Shown here piece by piece: positions 31,715-42,865 of a stretch of DNA of 64,000 bases; positions within the stretch are counted from its first letter, which is position 1; each line of letters begins with the position of its first letter. The position numbers were made by a program, and so were the translations under genes. The stretch covers positions 46,778,323 through 46,842,322 of the forward strand of contig NC_053398.1 of the NCBI RefSeq assembly GCF_905171765.1, in the 5' to 3' direction. Source of the DNA: Bufo bufo. Taxonomy: Eukaryota; Chordata; Amphibia; Anura; Bufonidae. The notes under the pieces were generated by a model, which saw only the letters and a program-made list of their open reading frames with translations, was not told where the DNA came from and made no database searches.

Positions 31715-33671
31715 AGTTAGCGTTCACCAAGCAAAGTAAAAAGTGGTTGAGTCTGTTAAAAATAATTATCCGCCAATAAAAACCCTGATGTAGGGTATTG
31801 CACTCAATTATTTTTTTTTAAACTCTATATGACAGCGGTATTTGTGGCCTAAATTTCACAGTAACTTATGCACCTCTAATCCCAGATGTGCAGTATATCA
31901 GAGTTTTTTTTTAACCCCAGTAAGCAAAAGCCTTATTTGTGGCCTAAATTTCACAGTAACTTATGCACCTATAATAACAGATGTGCAGTATATAAAACAG
32001 AGGGGTGTTTTTTCACCCAGTATGCCAAAGCCGTATTTCTGGTCTAAATGTGACACTCACTTATGCACCTATAATCACAGATGTGCACTATATGAAACAG
32101 AGGTTTTTTTTCCACCCCGTTATGCGAAAGCCGTATTTCTGGCCTAAAATGAACAGTCCCTTATGCACCTATAATCCTAGATGTGCACTATATGAAACAG
32201 AGTTATTTTTTTTCACCCAGTATGCCAAAGCCGTATTTCTGGCCTAAATGTGACACTCACTTATGCACCTATAATCACAGATGTGCACTATATGAAACAG
32301 AGGGTTTTTTTTCACCCCAGTATGCCCCAGTATGAGAATGCTGTATTTCTGGCCTAAATTGAACAGTCACTTATGCAGTGATAATCCTGGATGTGCACTA
32401 TATGAAAGAGAGTTTTTTTTTTTTCCCTGAGGTGCTGAGGTGGTATTCCCATGTCCTCATCAGGAAACATAAGTGGTTGTGCGTCAGTGCATTCTATGTC
32501 TTCCACCCCTGGGGAAGGGCTAGGTGGATGCCCTTGGGAAACCCTGCCAGCAGAGTCTTCAAACAGCATAAGAGACTGCTGCATGACTTGAGGCTCAGAC
32601 ACGTTCCCCGATATGCACGGGGGTGATGTGACAGACTGATGGGCATGGGTTTCAGGCGCCACTTGTGTGCTTTCTACAGAAGACTGGGTGGGAGATAATG
32701 TGAACGTGCTGGATCCACTGTCGGCCACCCAATCGACTAGCGCCTGTACTTGCTCAGGCCTTACCATCCTTAGAACGGGATTAGGCCCGACCAAATATCG
32801 CTGTAGATTCTGGCGGCTACTGGGACCTGAGATAGTAGGTTCAGTAGGACGTGTAGCTGTGGCAGAACGGCCACGTTCTCTCCCTGCACCAAAGTCTCCA
32901 CCAACACCACCACCACGACCATGACCGCGTCCCTTATTAGATGTTTGCCTCATAGTTAGCGTTCACCAAGCAAAGTAAAAAGTGGTTGAGTCTGTTAAAA
33001 ATAATTATCCGCCAATAAAAACCCTGATGTAGGGTATTGCACTCAATTATTTTTTTTTAAACTCTATATGACAGCGGTATTTGTGGCCTAAATTTCACAG
33101 TAACTTATGCACCTCTAATCCCAGATGTGCAGTATATCAGAGGTTTTTTTTAACCCCAGTAAGCAAAAGCCTTATTTGTGGCCTAAATTTCACAGTAACT
33201 TATGCACCTATAATAACAGATGTGCAGTATATAAAACAGAGGGGTGTTTTTTCACCCAGTATGCCAAAGCCGTATTTCTGGTCTAAATGTGACACTCACT
33301 TATGCACCTATAATCACAGATGTGCACTATATGAAACAGAGGTTTTTTTTCCACCCCGTTATGCGAAAGCCGTATTTCTGGCCTAAAATGAACAGTCCCT
33401 TATGCACCTATAATCCTAGATGTGCACTATATGAAACAGAGTTATTTTTTTTCACCCAGTATGCCAAAGCCGTATTTCTGGCCTAAATGTGACACTCACT
33501 TATGCACCTATAATCACAGATGTGCACTATATGAAACAGAGGGTTTTTTTTCACCCCAGTATGCCCCAGTATGAGAATGCTGTATTTCTGGCCTAAATTG
33601 AACAGTCACTTATGCAGTGATAATCCTGGATGTGCACTATATGAAAGAGAGTTTTTTTTTTCACCCCAGTA
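31194..33671. repeat. Recent 1239-bp tandem duplication inside the hAT element
   Basis: 31194-32432 is repeated as 32433-33671. Identical peptide frames lie exactly 1239 bp apart (for example 31428-31685 and 32667-32924), with only a few substitutions such as CAGG/CACG near 31355 and 32594. The unit includes the transposase start codon, about 170 N-terminal codons and part of the tandem-repeat leader. The second copy of the N-terminus (32354-32953) runs into leader sequence instead of the BED finger. Confidence 0.93.
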
Positions 33672-34210
33672 TGCCCCAGTATGAGAATGCCGTATTTCTG
33701 GCCTAAATTGAACAGTCACTTATGCAGCGATAATCCTAGATGTGCACTATATGAAACAGAGTTTTTTTTTCACCCCAGTATGCCCCAGTATGCCAAAGCC
33801 GTATTTCTGCCCTAAATGTAACACTCACTTATGCACCTATAATCACAGATGTGCACTATATGAAACAGAGTTTTTTTTTTCACCCCAGTATGCCCCAGTA
33901 TGAGAATGCCGTATTTCTGGCCTAAATTGAACAGTCACTTATGCAGCGATAATCCTAGATGTGCACTATATGAAACAGAGTTTTTTTTTCACCCCAGTAT
34001 GCCCCAGTATGCCAAAGCCGTATTTCTGCCCTAAATGTAACACTCACTTATGCACCTATAATCACAGATGTGCAGTATATGAAACAGAGTTTTTTTTTTC
34101 ACCCCAGTATGCCCCAGTATGAGAATGCCGTATTTCTGGCCTAAATTGAACAGTCACTTATGCAGCGATAATCCTAAATGTGCACTATATGAAACAGAGG
34201 TTTTTTTTTA
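31740..34210. repeat. hAT leader tandem repeats (~100-115 bp)
   Basis: Units share 'AAAGCCGTATTTCTGGCCTA', 'CACTTATGCACCTATAAT' and 'ATGTGCACTATATGAAACAG' plus a T-run of 7-12. About 17 units, interrupted by the duplicated N-terminus (32430-32960). From 33671 two variants alternate ('GAGAATGCCGTATT' and 'GCCAAAGCCGTATT'), forming a higher-order dimer of about 220-230 bp. Non-coding. Confidence 0.88.
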
Positions 34211-34499
34211 ACCCCAGTGTCTCAAAGCAGTATTTCTGGACTTGCAGACATGCAGATAGCCTGTGCTGGTGCACTATCGATGCATAAAATGGCTGCCGAT
34301 TATGTATTGATATTGACTAACTGAAGGAAAAAAAGTTTGTTTTCAGTAGTAGTTGGCTCAGGGCAGGCTTAAAACAATTGTGCACTGCACCCACAAAACA
34401 CATTTGCTGTAGATCGCTGAGTAAAGAAGCAGTTCTTCATAAAATTTCTCCCTGATCTCTCCCTCACAGCAGCGGCATCCTCTTCCTACACTAATCCGA

Positions 34500-34700
34500 G
34501 CAGAGTGACGGGCGGCGCTACATGACTCCAGCTTAAATAGAGGCTGGGTCACATGCTGCAGTTGGCCAATCACAGCCATGCCAATAGTAGACATGGCTGT
34601 GATGGCCTCTTGGGGCAAGTAGTATGATGCTTGTTGATTGGCTGCCTTGCAGCCTTTCAAAAAGCGCCATAGAAATCGCCGAACACCGAACCCAAACTTT
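34500..34700 (-). promoter_or_regulatory. Candidate hAT promoter (TATA-like and CCAAT boxes)
   Basis: On the minus strand, CTATTTAAGC lies at 34542-34533, a TATA-like element. Upstream are CCAAT-type boxes in both orientations within 'CAGCCAATCAAC' (about 34640) and 'GATTGGCCAAC' (about 34565), and an inverted 'CATGGCTGTGAT' pair. The distance from the 5' inverted repeat is about 150-200 bp. Promoter role inferred; the start of transcription would be near 34505. The stretch 34741-35389 to the right has only a short hairpin (35344-35368) and a 21-bp direct repeat (35112 and 35133). Confidence 0.45.
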
Positions 34701-35389
34701 TACGTAAATGTTCACAGTTCGGGTTCGCTCAACTCTATAGATGACATAACCTTAGGATTAAATCCAAGGGGGGTCCAACTTTCTTCACCCATGGCAGTTG
34801 TATGGGTGCTCAGCATCTTCAGTTTAGTCTCTACAGAACTCCATGGGGCAATTTAACAAGCCCTGAAGTCCAGAATTCTGGGTTCAAAAAGTATCAAAAT
34901 AGGGCTTTGTGACTTTTTGGGCTTACTGGTGTATTTTTACACTACTCACTCCAGCTGATCTAAGCTAAATTTTATCAACTGCAACTTTTAAAAAAATTGT
35001 AGCAATCTCCCTTCAGCAAAGAGTTGGCGTAGAAAGTGGAGTAACAGTAGTATTTTATTTACAGATGCACCAAATTTATCAAACATGGTGCAATATTTGA
35101 TAAATCTGACTTTAAAAATCCCCCCACATTTGGCACTTTAAAAATCCCCCCACATGGAAAATTTCCCTTGTAGCAGCTGTTCTGTGTATTGCGGTTGTCT
35201 CATTCACTTTAATGTAGGTGGGCCACCCAACCTATGTCCCCTCAGGACTGCAAAGCCTCCTAGCAGACATTTTAACCAGGACTATTCCTGGTGTATACCT
35301 CCAATAGAAGACAGTTCCATATTGTAAGATGCCTCACCTTAGAAAAGCATAGTTGACTATGCTTTTTTATACAGTTTAAAAGGTATGCT

Positions 35390-37038
35390 TGTATATAGAA
35401 GGCATAACTACTGTATGGGGGCACTTAAAGGGCATTCTTAATATGGGGAGCACTTAGAAGGCATAACTGCAGTGTGGGGGCACTAAGGTGGCATTGTTTC
35501 TGTAAAGCGGGCACTTAAGGAGCATTATGTTGTGAAGGGGGCATAACTACTGTGTGGGGGCACTTAAAGGGCATTCTTACTATGGGGAGAACTTAAAAGG
35601 CATAACTACGGTGTGGGGGCATTAACGTGGCATCATTTCTGTGAAGGAAGCACTTAGGGAGCATTCTATTGTGAAAGGGGCATAACTACTGTTTTGGGGC
35701 AATTAAAGGGTATTCTTACTATAGGGAGCACTTAGAGGGCATAACTTCAGTGTGGGGCCACTAAGGTGGCATCATTAAGGTGAACTGGGCACTTACGGAG
35801 CATTCTGTTGTGAAGGGGGCACTAAGGGAGCATAACTACTGTGTGGGGGCACTTAAAGGGCATTCTTACTACGGGGAGAACTTAGAGGGCATAACTTCGG
35901 TGTGGGGGCATTAAGGTGGCATCATTTCTGTGAATGGGGCGCTTAAGGAGCATTCTGTTGTGAAGGGGGCACTAAGGAAGCATAAATACTGTGTGGGCTT
36001 AAAGGGCAATCTTACTATGGGGCACTTAGAGGGCATAACTTCAGTTTGGGGGCATTAACGTGGCATCATATCTGTGAACGGGGCACTTAAGAAGCATTCT
36101 GTTGTAAATAGGGCACTAAGGGGGCATAACTACTGTGTGTGGGCACTTAAAGGGCATTCTTACTATGGGGAGCACTTAGAGGGCATAACTTGAGTGTGCG
36201 GACACTAATGTGGCATCGTTAAGGTGAACTGGGCACTTACGGAGCATTATGGACACTAAGGGAGCATAACTACTGTGTGGGGGCACTTAAAGGGCATTCT
36301 TAATACGGGGAGCACTTAGAGGGAATAACTTCGGTGTGGGGGCATTAAGGTGGCATCATTTCTGTGAATGGGGCGCTTAAGGAGCATTCTGTTGTGAAGG
36401 GGGCACTAAGGTAGCATAACTACTGTGTGTGGGCACTTAAAGGGCAATCTTACTATGGGGGGCACTTAGAGGGCATAACTTCAGTGTAGGGGCATTAACA
36501 GATATATCATATCTGTAAATGGGGCACTTAAGGAGCATTCTCTTGTAAAGCGGGCACTAAGGGGGCATAACTACTGTACTACTGTATGTGGGCACTTAAA
36601 GGGCATTCTTACTATGGGGAGCACTTAGATGGCATAACTTCGGTGTGGGGCCACTAAGGTGGCATCATTTCTGTGAACAGGGTGCTTAAGGAGCATTCTG
36701 TTGTGAAGCAGGCACTAAGGGGGAATAACTACAGTACTGTGTGGGGGCACTTCGGTGTGGGGGCACTAAGTTGGCATCGTTTCTGTAAAGGAGCACTTAG
36801 GGAGCATTCTGTTGTGAAAAGGGCACTAAGGGGGCATAACTACTGTGCGGGGGCACTTAAAGGACATTCTTACTTTAAGGGGCACTTAGAGGGCTTAACT
36901 ACCGTATGAGACACTAAGGGGGCATAACTACTGTGTGAGACACTATAGGAGCATTCTACTGTGAAGGGGGCACAAAAGGGAGTGGATGGGATTGAGCATG
37001 TATAGATAGTATAAAAAATTTGCCCTGGGACGCCACTG
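35390..37038. mobile_element. Minisatellite-filled element with hAT-like right end
   Basis: About ten copies of a 130-160-bp unit with 'GGCACTTAAAGGGCATTCTT', 'GGCATAACTACTGTGTGGGG' and 'GGAGCATTCTGTTGTGAAGG' run from 35390 to about 36980. The right end at 37038 read inward is CAGTGGCGTCCCAGGGC, similar to the end of the 19389-22092 element (CAGTGGCGTCTCTAG). No matching left terminus is visible. The stretch 37039-37660 is unassigned. Confidence 0.65.
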
Positions 37039-37664
37039 ATCTTGTCCCTTCTTACCCCTAGTTGGGCTTGAAGTGTTTTGCATGTCTCAACAATTTATTA
37101 TGGTTCTACATTTCTTTTGGGCACTTCAGTAATGCCCATTGCATTTTTTATGACCAGAAATTCTGAGAATAATGAAGGCAATTCACTAGAAAGAAATTCA
37201 CTGATCAAACAATAGCGGCTGAGCGGGGGCACGGTGGGGCTCGCGGCTTGGCACCGCGTAACCAACTCTTCATTCACCTGCAGTCACTTGAGGAAGTTGA
37301 TAATCCTGGTAAAAACCAATGATGCAATGAAACTCAGCTATGTTTCATCAACACATCTCGGGAAACGAAACTGAAAACTGTAAAAGCCTATGACATAGCA
37401 AGTCCTCCCTCCCTCCCACCACCCCCTCATTAACTCTTCCTTCACTATGGACAGGGGTGACGAAAGGACCGCAGGCATCCCCGGCGACTGGTGGAATTTC
37501 TCCATCTGCACTGCTTATTACACATATTAATACTGTCATGACCACAGGCAGCTGCAAAACCGGGTTTAGAGTAAACACCCATTTAAAGTGACGCTCCTGC
37601 TGCTTTCCCTATTTAACCTTTTCTCTGCTGGACTGCACAAGCTTCATTTAAATCACAATGTCAG

Positions 37665-37822
37665 ATTGAGATTTATCAAACCAGTGCAAAGGGAACCAAC
37701 TAATCAAATCCCACCTTTCATTTTCCAAAGGAGCCCTGAAAAATGAAACGTGGAATCTGATTGGTTGCTATGGGCAACTAAGTCAGTTTTCCTTTACACC
37801 AGTTTTGATAAATCTTCCCCAG
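37665..37822. mobile_element. Fold-back MITE fragment
   Basis: 'GAGATTTATCAAACCAGTGC' at the left and 'CACCAGTTTTGATAAATCTT' at the right are inverted, with a centre containing 'GATTGGTTGCTATGGGCAAC'. This is a palindromic family known to me as common in frogs. The left arm is decayed relative to the right. 37823-38006 holds nothing else. Confidence 0.7.
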
Positions 37823-38006
37823 TAACTTTTGATATTCTGGTTTACAGACTTATTGCAGAGTGTGGAGGGAATGAATCCGGATTTCAGTGTCTGAAGTTTG
37901 AGGTAAAAAATAAATAAAATGTAGTTATTACGAACTAAAAGAATCGCATGAAATATACTGCACACCTTTGTCCATACATCATAGGCGTAGCACATTCATC
38001 TCTCTG

Positions 38007-38520
38007 TTAGGACTCGTCCACATTTCCGTTTTTTCATGAACGCATGCCGTCTGCTTCTTTTACAGACAGCATACTGATCCATTGATTGTAGTATGTTTGT
38101 CCACATTTCCGTGATTTTCTGCAGTCCATGTGTCCGCAAAAAAATCCATAGATGCATGCACTGCTTTCATCCATGCACACGTCCATTGTAGTCTATGGGT
38201 CCGTGAAAATAATGGAGACAACACAGATAGCATCCATGGTGCGTCCGTTTTTCATCCATGCCCCAGACTGCACACGTCCATTGAAGTCTATGGGTCCGTG
38301 AAAATAATGGAGACAACACAGATGGCATCCGTGGTGCGTCCGTTTTTCACGGATGATGCTCATGAAAATGCTCATGAAACTAATTTTCATCTGTGCAATG
38401 TCAGTGGATTACGGATGACACACGGAGAGTGTAAAAGCTGACAGATGGACCAACCATGGATATAAGGACGTTTTTAATTCACGTATGTCATACTGATACG
38501 GAGTTGTGGACAAGGGCTTA
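38007..38520. mobile_element. MITE with TTA duplication and internal duplication
   Basis: The element is 38010-38517 with ends GGACTCGTCCACATTTCCG and the complement of GCCCTTGTCCACAACTCCG, flanked by TTA at 38007-38009 and 38518-38520. Inside, a segment of about 104 bp ('CACACGTCCATTG' to 'GCGTCCGTTTTTCA') is tandemly duplicated (about 38176-38279 and 38274-38370). No transposase. Confidence 0.8.
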
Positions 38521-38677
38521 GTGTGGTCAAATAATCTCTAATTAAACTAATTAGGCATGTATTGTTAATGGCTGTGCAGTATTGCAGGTGCTGCATCGTG
38601 GGGTCACACCTGCAATACCGCAACAGGACTGCACCGAGTTGTCGCTCCTTCACAGTGAAAGGGGACGGCTAAACTTA

Positions 38678-39225
38678 GGGTACATTCACACGAAAGTTAA
38701 AAACAGCCATGTGTACGCTTTTTTTAAACGGCTGTCACAGCATTTTCAGAACCATTGCAGTCTATGGGAGTATTCACATGGCCATTTTTTGTTCTTTTTT
38801 TGACCGTTTTCGCAGCCAGACAGGCCCCATTGAAATCAATGGACATGTTTTTGCAGTGCACCGCAGAGGAGCCAGTGCAGAGGATGGGAGTGATAGTGAC
38901 GCTAAAGCCTCTTTCATACGAACGTGTGTCCCCCGTGGCCGTATTGCCAACTTGAATGGGTCCGCAAATCCGGAGATGCAGTGCGGAACAGAAGCACGGA
39001 ACGGAAGCACTGCGGAGTGCTTCTGTGGGGTTCCGTTCCGCAAAAAGATAGAACTTGTTCTATCTTTTTGCAGAAGGGACGGATCGCGGACCCCACTCTA
39101 ATGAATTGGTCTGCGATCCGCATGCGGCTTCCCCACGGTCGGTGCCCGTGCATTGCGGACTGCAATTTGCGGTCCGCAGCACGGCCACGGGGGACACACG
39201 TTCATGTGAAAAAGGCCCGATGAAG
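38678..39225. mobile_element. Two nested MITEs
   Basis: An outer element begins after TTA (38675-38677) with GGGTACATTCACACGAAAG. Within it, a second element occupies about 38905-39218, with inverted ends around GCCTCTTTCATACGAACG and a 20-bp GC-rich match 'CCCCCGTGGCCGT'. Its centre holds a perfect 15-bp-arm hairpin at 39043-39074 (GCAAAAAGATAGAAC, loop TT). The right end of the outer element was not found. Confidence 0.7.
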
Positions 39226-39331
39226 TGTTTTTCACTGTGTTTTGTCTCAAACCGTTGCTCCCTGGGGATCAGTGCAATGGAAATGCAGTATTGAAGAATG
39301 AGGCCAGAAATAAATGCATAAAAGTCTCTTC

Positions 39332-39892
39332 AAAGGGGTTATCTCAACTCATCAAGTTATATTTATTATGTGCATGCCATTGATATAAGTAACTTACTAA
39401 TGTAGATGAATTAGCAGAAATGGCTCTGGTGCCCACTATCTTTCTTCTTCGTCCTCTTTATAGACTGCTCATCTCCAGAGGTTACGGCCATCGCTGCAGT
39501 GCAGCAGCAGTGGCCGCGATTGCGCACAACTAGAAAAAAAGCCGGCCTTTCTGGTAGCCGGGAATTGATGGAGTGAGCGTGCACAGGGCCGCGCGCATGC
39601 GCAGCAGCTCCCGTTCCCCTCACTGTTATTCTCTCCTGTATAATACAAATCACGGCAACTACCTTCTATAGGTTGTCACGATCTGTACAGGGTCTGCTCC
39701 ACTGAGACTGTTAGTGTTTCAGATAGTCTAGCAGCCTCACGAGCGTGCACGTGTAGTCAAGGGGCGGGATTATATTATCTCAGCGCCTCATGCTTGCTCC
39801 ATCAGTCACAGCAGAGGTACCGCCCCCACTATAGCTCAGGAAGTGCCCCAGGTGCACTGAGGACTGAAATAAGGAGGTGAGACAACCCCTTT
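39332..39892. mobile_element. MITE with AAAGGGGTT ends
   Basis: The left end AAAGGGGTTATCTCA and right end TGAGACAACCCCTTT are inverted repeats 561 bp apart. The interior is unrelated to the ends. It contains GC-rich sequence but no coding frame with family resemblance. Target duplication is unclear. The stretch 39893-40082 is unassigned. Confidence 0.75.
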
Positions 39893-40207
39893 AACTAAGT
39901 GTAACACAGAACTTCAAATACATTCAATTGCAGCAGATTTCAAATGCAATTTTCTCTGGCAATGGTAAGGATTATGGAGGCAGGTTGGATAGCTGCAATT
40001 TAGCACTTGGGTTGTACTGGCCTAGTAATGTTCTGAGTGATGGGTGTCTTAGCTGTAGTCCCTCACCTTACAGCAGTGTCTTTAAATTCTGGATGTAGCA
40101 AAATAATTATACTGGGAAAACTATGGGGGCAAAAAATGTACAGTATACTGGGGCAAAACAATTATACTGGGGCCAGTATTGGGGCAAATATTTATACTGG
40201 GGGCAAG

Positions 40208-41068
40208 ATAATTGTGGCGAAACCAACCTCGCCACTGGGTGCTGGAGAAGCCTGGTTGCCAGCCTCTTGCCACAGGATTATGGGCCCTCTCATCAGCCCA
40301 TGCTAAACTTAAACCCCATGGCGATTTGACTGTGTTTGTGGCATCTGAGCGCTGTTCGGATATATTGAGCGCTCAGATCCAAGCCATCTGGGGATAAAGT
40401 GAATGTGGGGGTTCTGTTCAGTTTGATAGGAGTTATGTATTTTTGTGTAGCCTAACTCTGTAAAAACTGGTTTTGGGCAGAAAAGCCAAAGGACTTTTAC
40501 TAACTGTTGAACCCCTGGTCTAATTCGTGCCATTTTTGGATATGTTAAATGTCTATGTTTTATGCAATAGCTGCACAGTTAAATATTCTTCTGTCTCAGC
40601 TACCATGTGGCTAATGAAGTTTTGCCTCTGCCCTTGAAGATAAATTGGGTTACTTCCCAATTGTCTCCAGGACAGAAGACATTGTGTAACACTGTGTATT
40701 CTCCTGCCTGTGATAATTACATTAACCCATTGTGTAAGGTAATTGTATCACAGGCAGAGGGGAGGATTTTGTGTGGGAGTGTCTGAGTGTATTGTACGTG
40801 TTTGCTGGTTGTTTTACAAAACCCTGTGGGTGGTACTAATGTGTAAGAATGTGTATATAAGAACAATAAACACACAGCTCTGGCTGTCCACTGCTTTACC
40901 CTCAACACAGTGCTTGGTCTCGTTCTTGGCAGGATTCACTGTATGCTGTTAGAGACTGATTGCTAGGAGTGTAAGCCGCTTGGGTGCGTTTCCTATTCGT
41001 CTGCTAGCAGCTATTCGTGAGGTTCTGTTCGGGAGTTGGAGTATTCCCTTGTATGCTGTTACAATAAT
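40208..41068 (+). mobile_element. Solo LTR of an LTR retroelement or endogenous retrovirus
   Basis: The LTR is 40213-41063 (851 bp), beginning TGTGG and ending GTTACA, so it has TG...CA ends. The 5-bp duplication ATAAT lies at 40208-40212 and 41064-41068. No internal gag, pol or env is present, so recombination between two LTRs probably removed the body. Plus orientation is set by TATATAA and AATAAA. The 5-bp target fits several retroviral classes and Metaviridae; the family cannot be set from an LTR alone. Confidence 0.88.
40854..40870 (+). promoter_or_regulatory. LTR TATA box and polyadenylation signal
   Basis: TATATAA at 40854-40860 is followed only 5 bp later by AATAAA at 40865-40870. 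Transcription would start near 40880-40890 and cleavage of the same transcript would fall 10-30 nt after AATAAA, so the R region would be very short and the signal would lie in U3. Some retroviruses are organised this way. Inferred from spacing only. Confidence 0.6.
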
Positions 41069-41090
41069 TATACTTCGGGTACTATGGGGG

Positions 41091-41092
<2 letters not shown>

Positions 41093-41124
<32 letters not shown>
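41093..41124. repeat. (TA)n microsatellite
   Basis: About 15 TA dinucleotides directly before the Tc1 element at 41127; a shorter TA tract (42057-42070) follows it. The element probably inserted into one TA tract, its preferred target. Confidence 0.95.
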
Positions 41125-41126
<2 letters not shown>

Positions 41127-41129
<3 letters not shown>

Positions 41130-42056
41130 TACAGACCAAAAGTTTGGACACACCTTCTCATTTAAAGAGTTTTCTTTATTTTCATGACTATGAAGGCATC
41201 AAAACTATGAATTAACACATGTGGAATTATATACATAACAAACAAGTGTGAAACAACTGAAAATATGTCATATTCTAGGTTCTTCAAAGTAGCCACCTTT
41301 TGCTTTGATTACTGCTTTGCACACTCTTGGCATTCTCTTGATGAGCTTCAAGAGGTAGTCCCCTGAAATGGTCTTCCAACAGTCTTGAAGGAGTTCCCAG
41401 AGATGCTTAGCACTTGTTGGCCCTTTTGCCTTCACTCTGCGGTCCAGCTCACCCCAAACCATCTCGATTGGGTTCAGGTCCGGTGACTGTGGAGGCCAGG
41501 TCATCTGGCGCAGCACCCCATCACTCTCCTTCATGGTCAAATAGCCCTTACTTTCAAAGTTTTCCCAATTTTTCGGCTGACTGACTGACCTTAATTTTTT
41601 AAAGTAATGATGGCCACTCGTTTTTCTTTACTTAGCTGCTTTTTTCTTGCCATAATACAAATTCTATTCAGTAGGACTATCGCTGTGTATCCACCTGACT
41701 TCTCCTCAACGCAACTGATGGTCCCAACCCCATTTATAAGGCAAGAAATCCCACTTATTAAACCTGACAGGGCACACCTGTGAAGTGAAAACTATTTCAG
41801 GGGACTACCTCTTGAAGCTCATCAAGAGAATGCCAAGAGTGCGCAAAGCAGTAATCAAAGCAAAAGGTGGCTACTTTGAAGAACCTAGAATATGACATAT
41901 TTTCAGTTGTTTCACACTTGTTTGTTATGTATATAATTCCACATGTGTTAATTCATAGTTTTGATGCCTTTAGTGTGAATCTACAATTTTCATAGTCATG
42001 AAAATAAAGAAAACTCTTTGAATGAGAAGGTGTGTCCAAACTTTTGGTCTGTACTG
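41127..42056 (-). mobile_element. Deleted Tc1-like element, fold-back type
   Basis: The ends are CAGTACAGACCAAAAGTTTG at both sides, with TA flanks (right TA at 42057-42058; the left has an extra CA). The left arm 41127-41363 is repeated in inverse at about 41797-42056, so the inverted repeat is about 240 bp and includes the last 25 codons of the transposase on each side. Only the C-terminal third of the gene remains. Vertebrate Tc1 families with this end are known to be widespread, including in fish. Confidence 0.9.
41268..41540 (-). pseudogene. Tc1-like transposase, C-terminal remnant
   Basis: 90 codons contain 'WPPQSPDLNPIEMVWGELDR', with the catalytic Glu in NPIE and the usual C-terminus 'VIKAKGGYFEEP'. 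Both catalytic Asp residues and the DNA-binding domain are deleted. Upstream fragments of the N-terminal region appear around 41580-41660 on the minus strand ('MARKKAAK'-like), so the deletion is internal. Confidence 0.9.
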
Positions 42057-42865
42057 TATATATATATATAACAACACAGATAGAGCAGCAGCACAGTCAG
42101 ACGGTGTGAATAGGGTGCAACTCCTCAGGGAAGGCAGGCTTCTCCTCCACTGTATATACGTCCAAAGAACGAGGCAGCACTCCAAATTCTCGTGAGGGGG
42201 CGATGACCCAAATTTATTTCCCAGGCAACGTTGCGGCCTACTCAATAAGGCCTTTGTCAAGCAATGCAATAGTGTTAAAACTGGGTATATATACCCAAAT
42301 GCCAAAAGTGCAAACAAATCACATGGTGCAAATTAAGTGGATAATTGAACACATGATAGGTATAATGCATGATCACATGACATCAGAAGCAAAATATTCT
42401 CAGTGCAAAAGTGCATAAATACATTAAAAACCAAATAGCTCATATTGTGGAGGATTCATAAATACAATGAATGCATAATGTTCGCATCACATCTTTATAA
42501 AAATAGATTTGCAGACCTGTGTCTTAGTGCTAAAGTGCTCGTGCTGGTGACTTAAGGGTTAAAAAATCGTCTGCAGTTATTAAAACTACAGCTGTATCAA
42601 ATTAGATTTTTTTAAAATTAAAATAGCTTACCATTGGTGGTTCAGTGTGACCGCATGTATCTGGCGTCCCTGCATGCGTACTGCGCAGGGCCAGACAACC
42701 CGCCCCATCCTCCCCGGCGCGAGCGGCGCAGCTCCGAACTCCCGTCCACGTGATCTGGGACGTGATGACGGAGAACACGTCACTCGCATCAGAAGGGGAA
42801 GGAGCGGACCATGTGACTCCGCATCTGCCAATACACATCAGGGGTATGTCCGGTCACCATGGCGA

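Larger units (their letters stand above)
28958..34737 (-). mobile_element. BED-finger hAT transposon, 3'-truncated
   Basis: A hAT transposon on the minus strand. Its 5' end is at 34737 (TAGAGTTGAGCGAAC reading inward), followed by a promoter-like leader, a long tandem-repeat leader (31740-34210) and a transposase pseudogene (28958-31714). The opposite inverted repeat is absent: the element ends abruptly at an A-rich/AT junction around 28958-28972 next to PLE copy 2. The N-terminal exon and part of the leader are tandemly duplicated. It belongs with the 591-bp MITE at 26306 by its end sequence. Confidence 0.88.
40083..41098. repeat. Short A/T and G-rich tandem array, split by a solo LTR
   Basis: Units such as 'ATAATTATACTGGG' followed by 'GCAAA' run from 40083 to 40212, and one more unit resumes at 41064. 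The LTR insertion separates them. A similar unit type occurs near 63350-63470 ('TTTATACTGGGGGCACAACT'). Confidence 0.65.

Noticed and set aside
38709..39223. Frames of 80-130 codons across the nested MITEs
   Set aside because: They run through inverted terminal repeats of MITEs, in several frames and on both strands.
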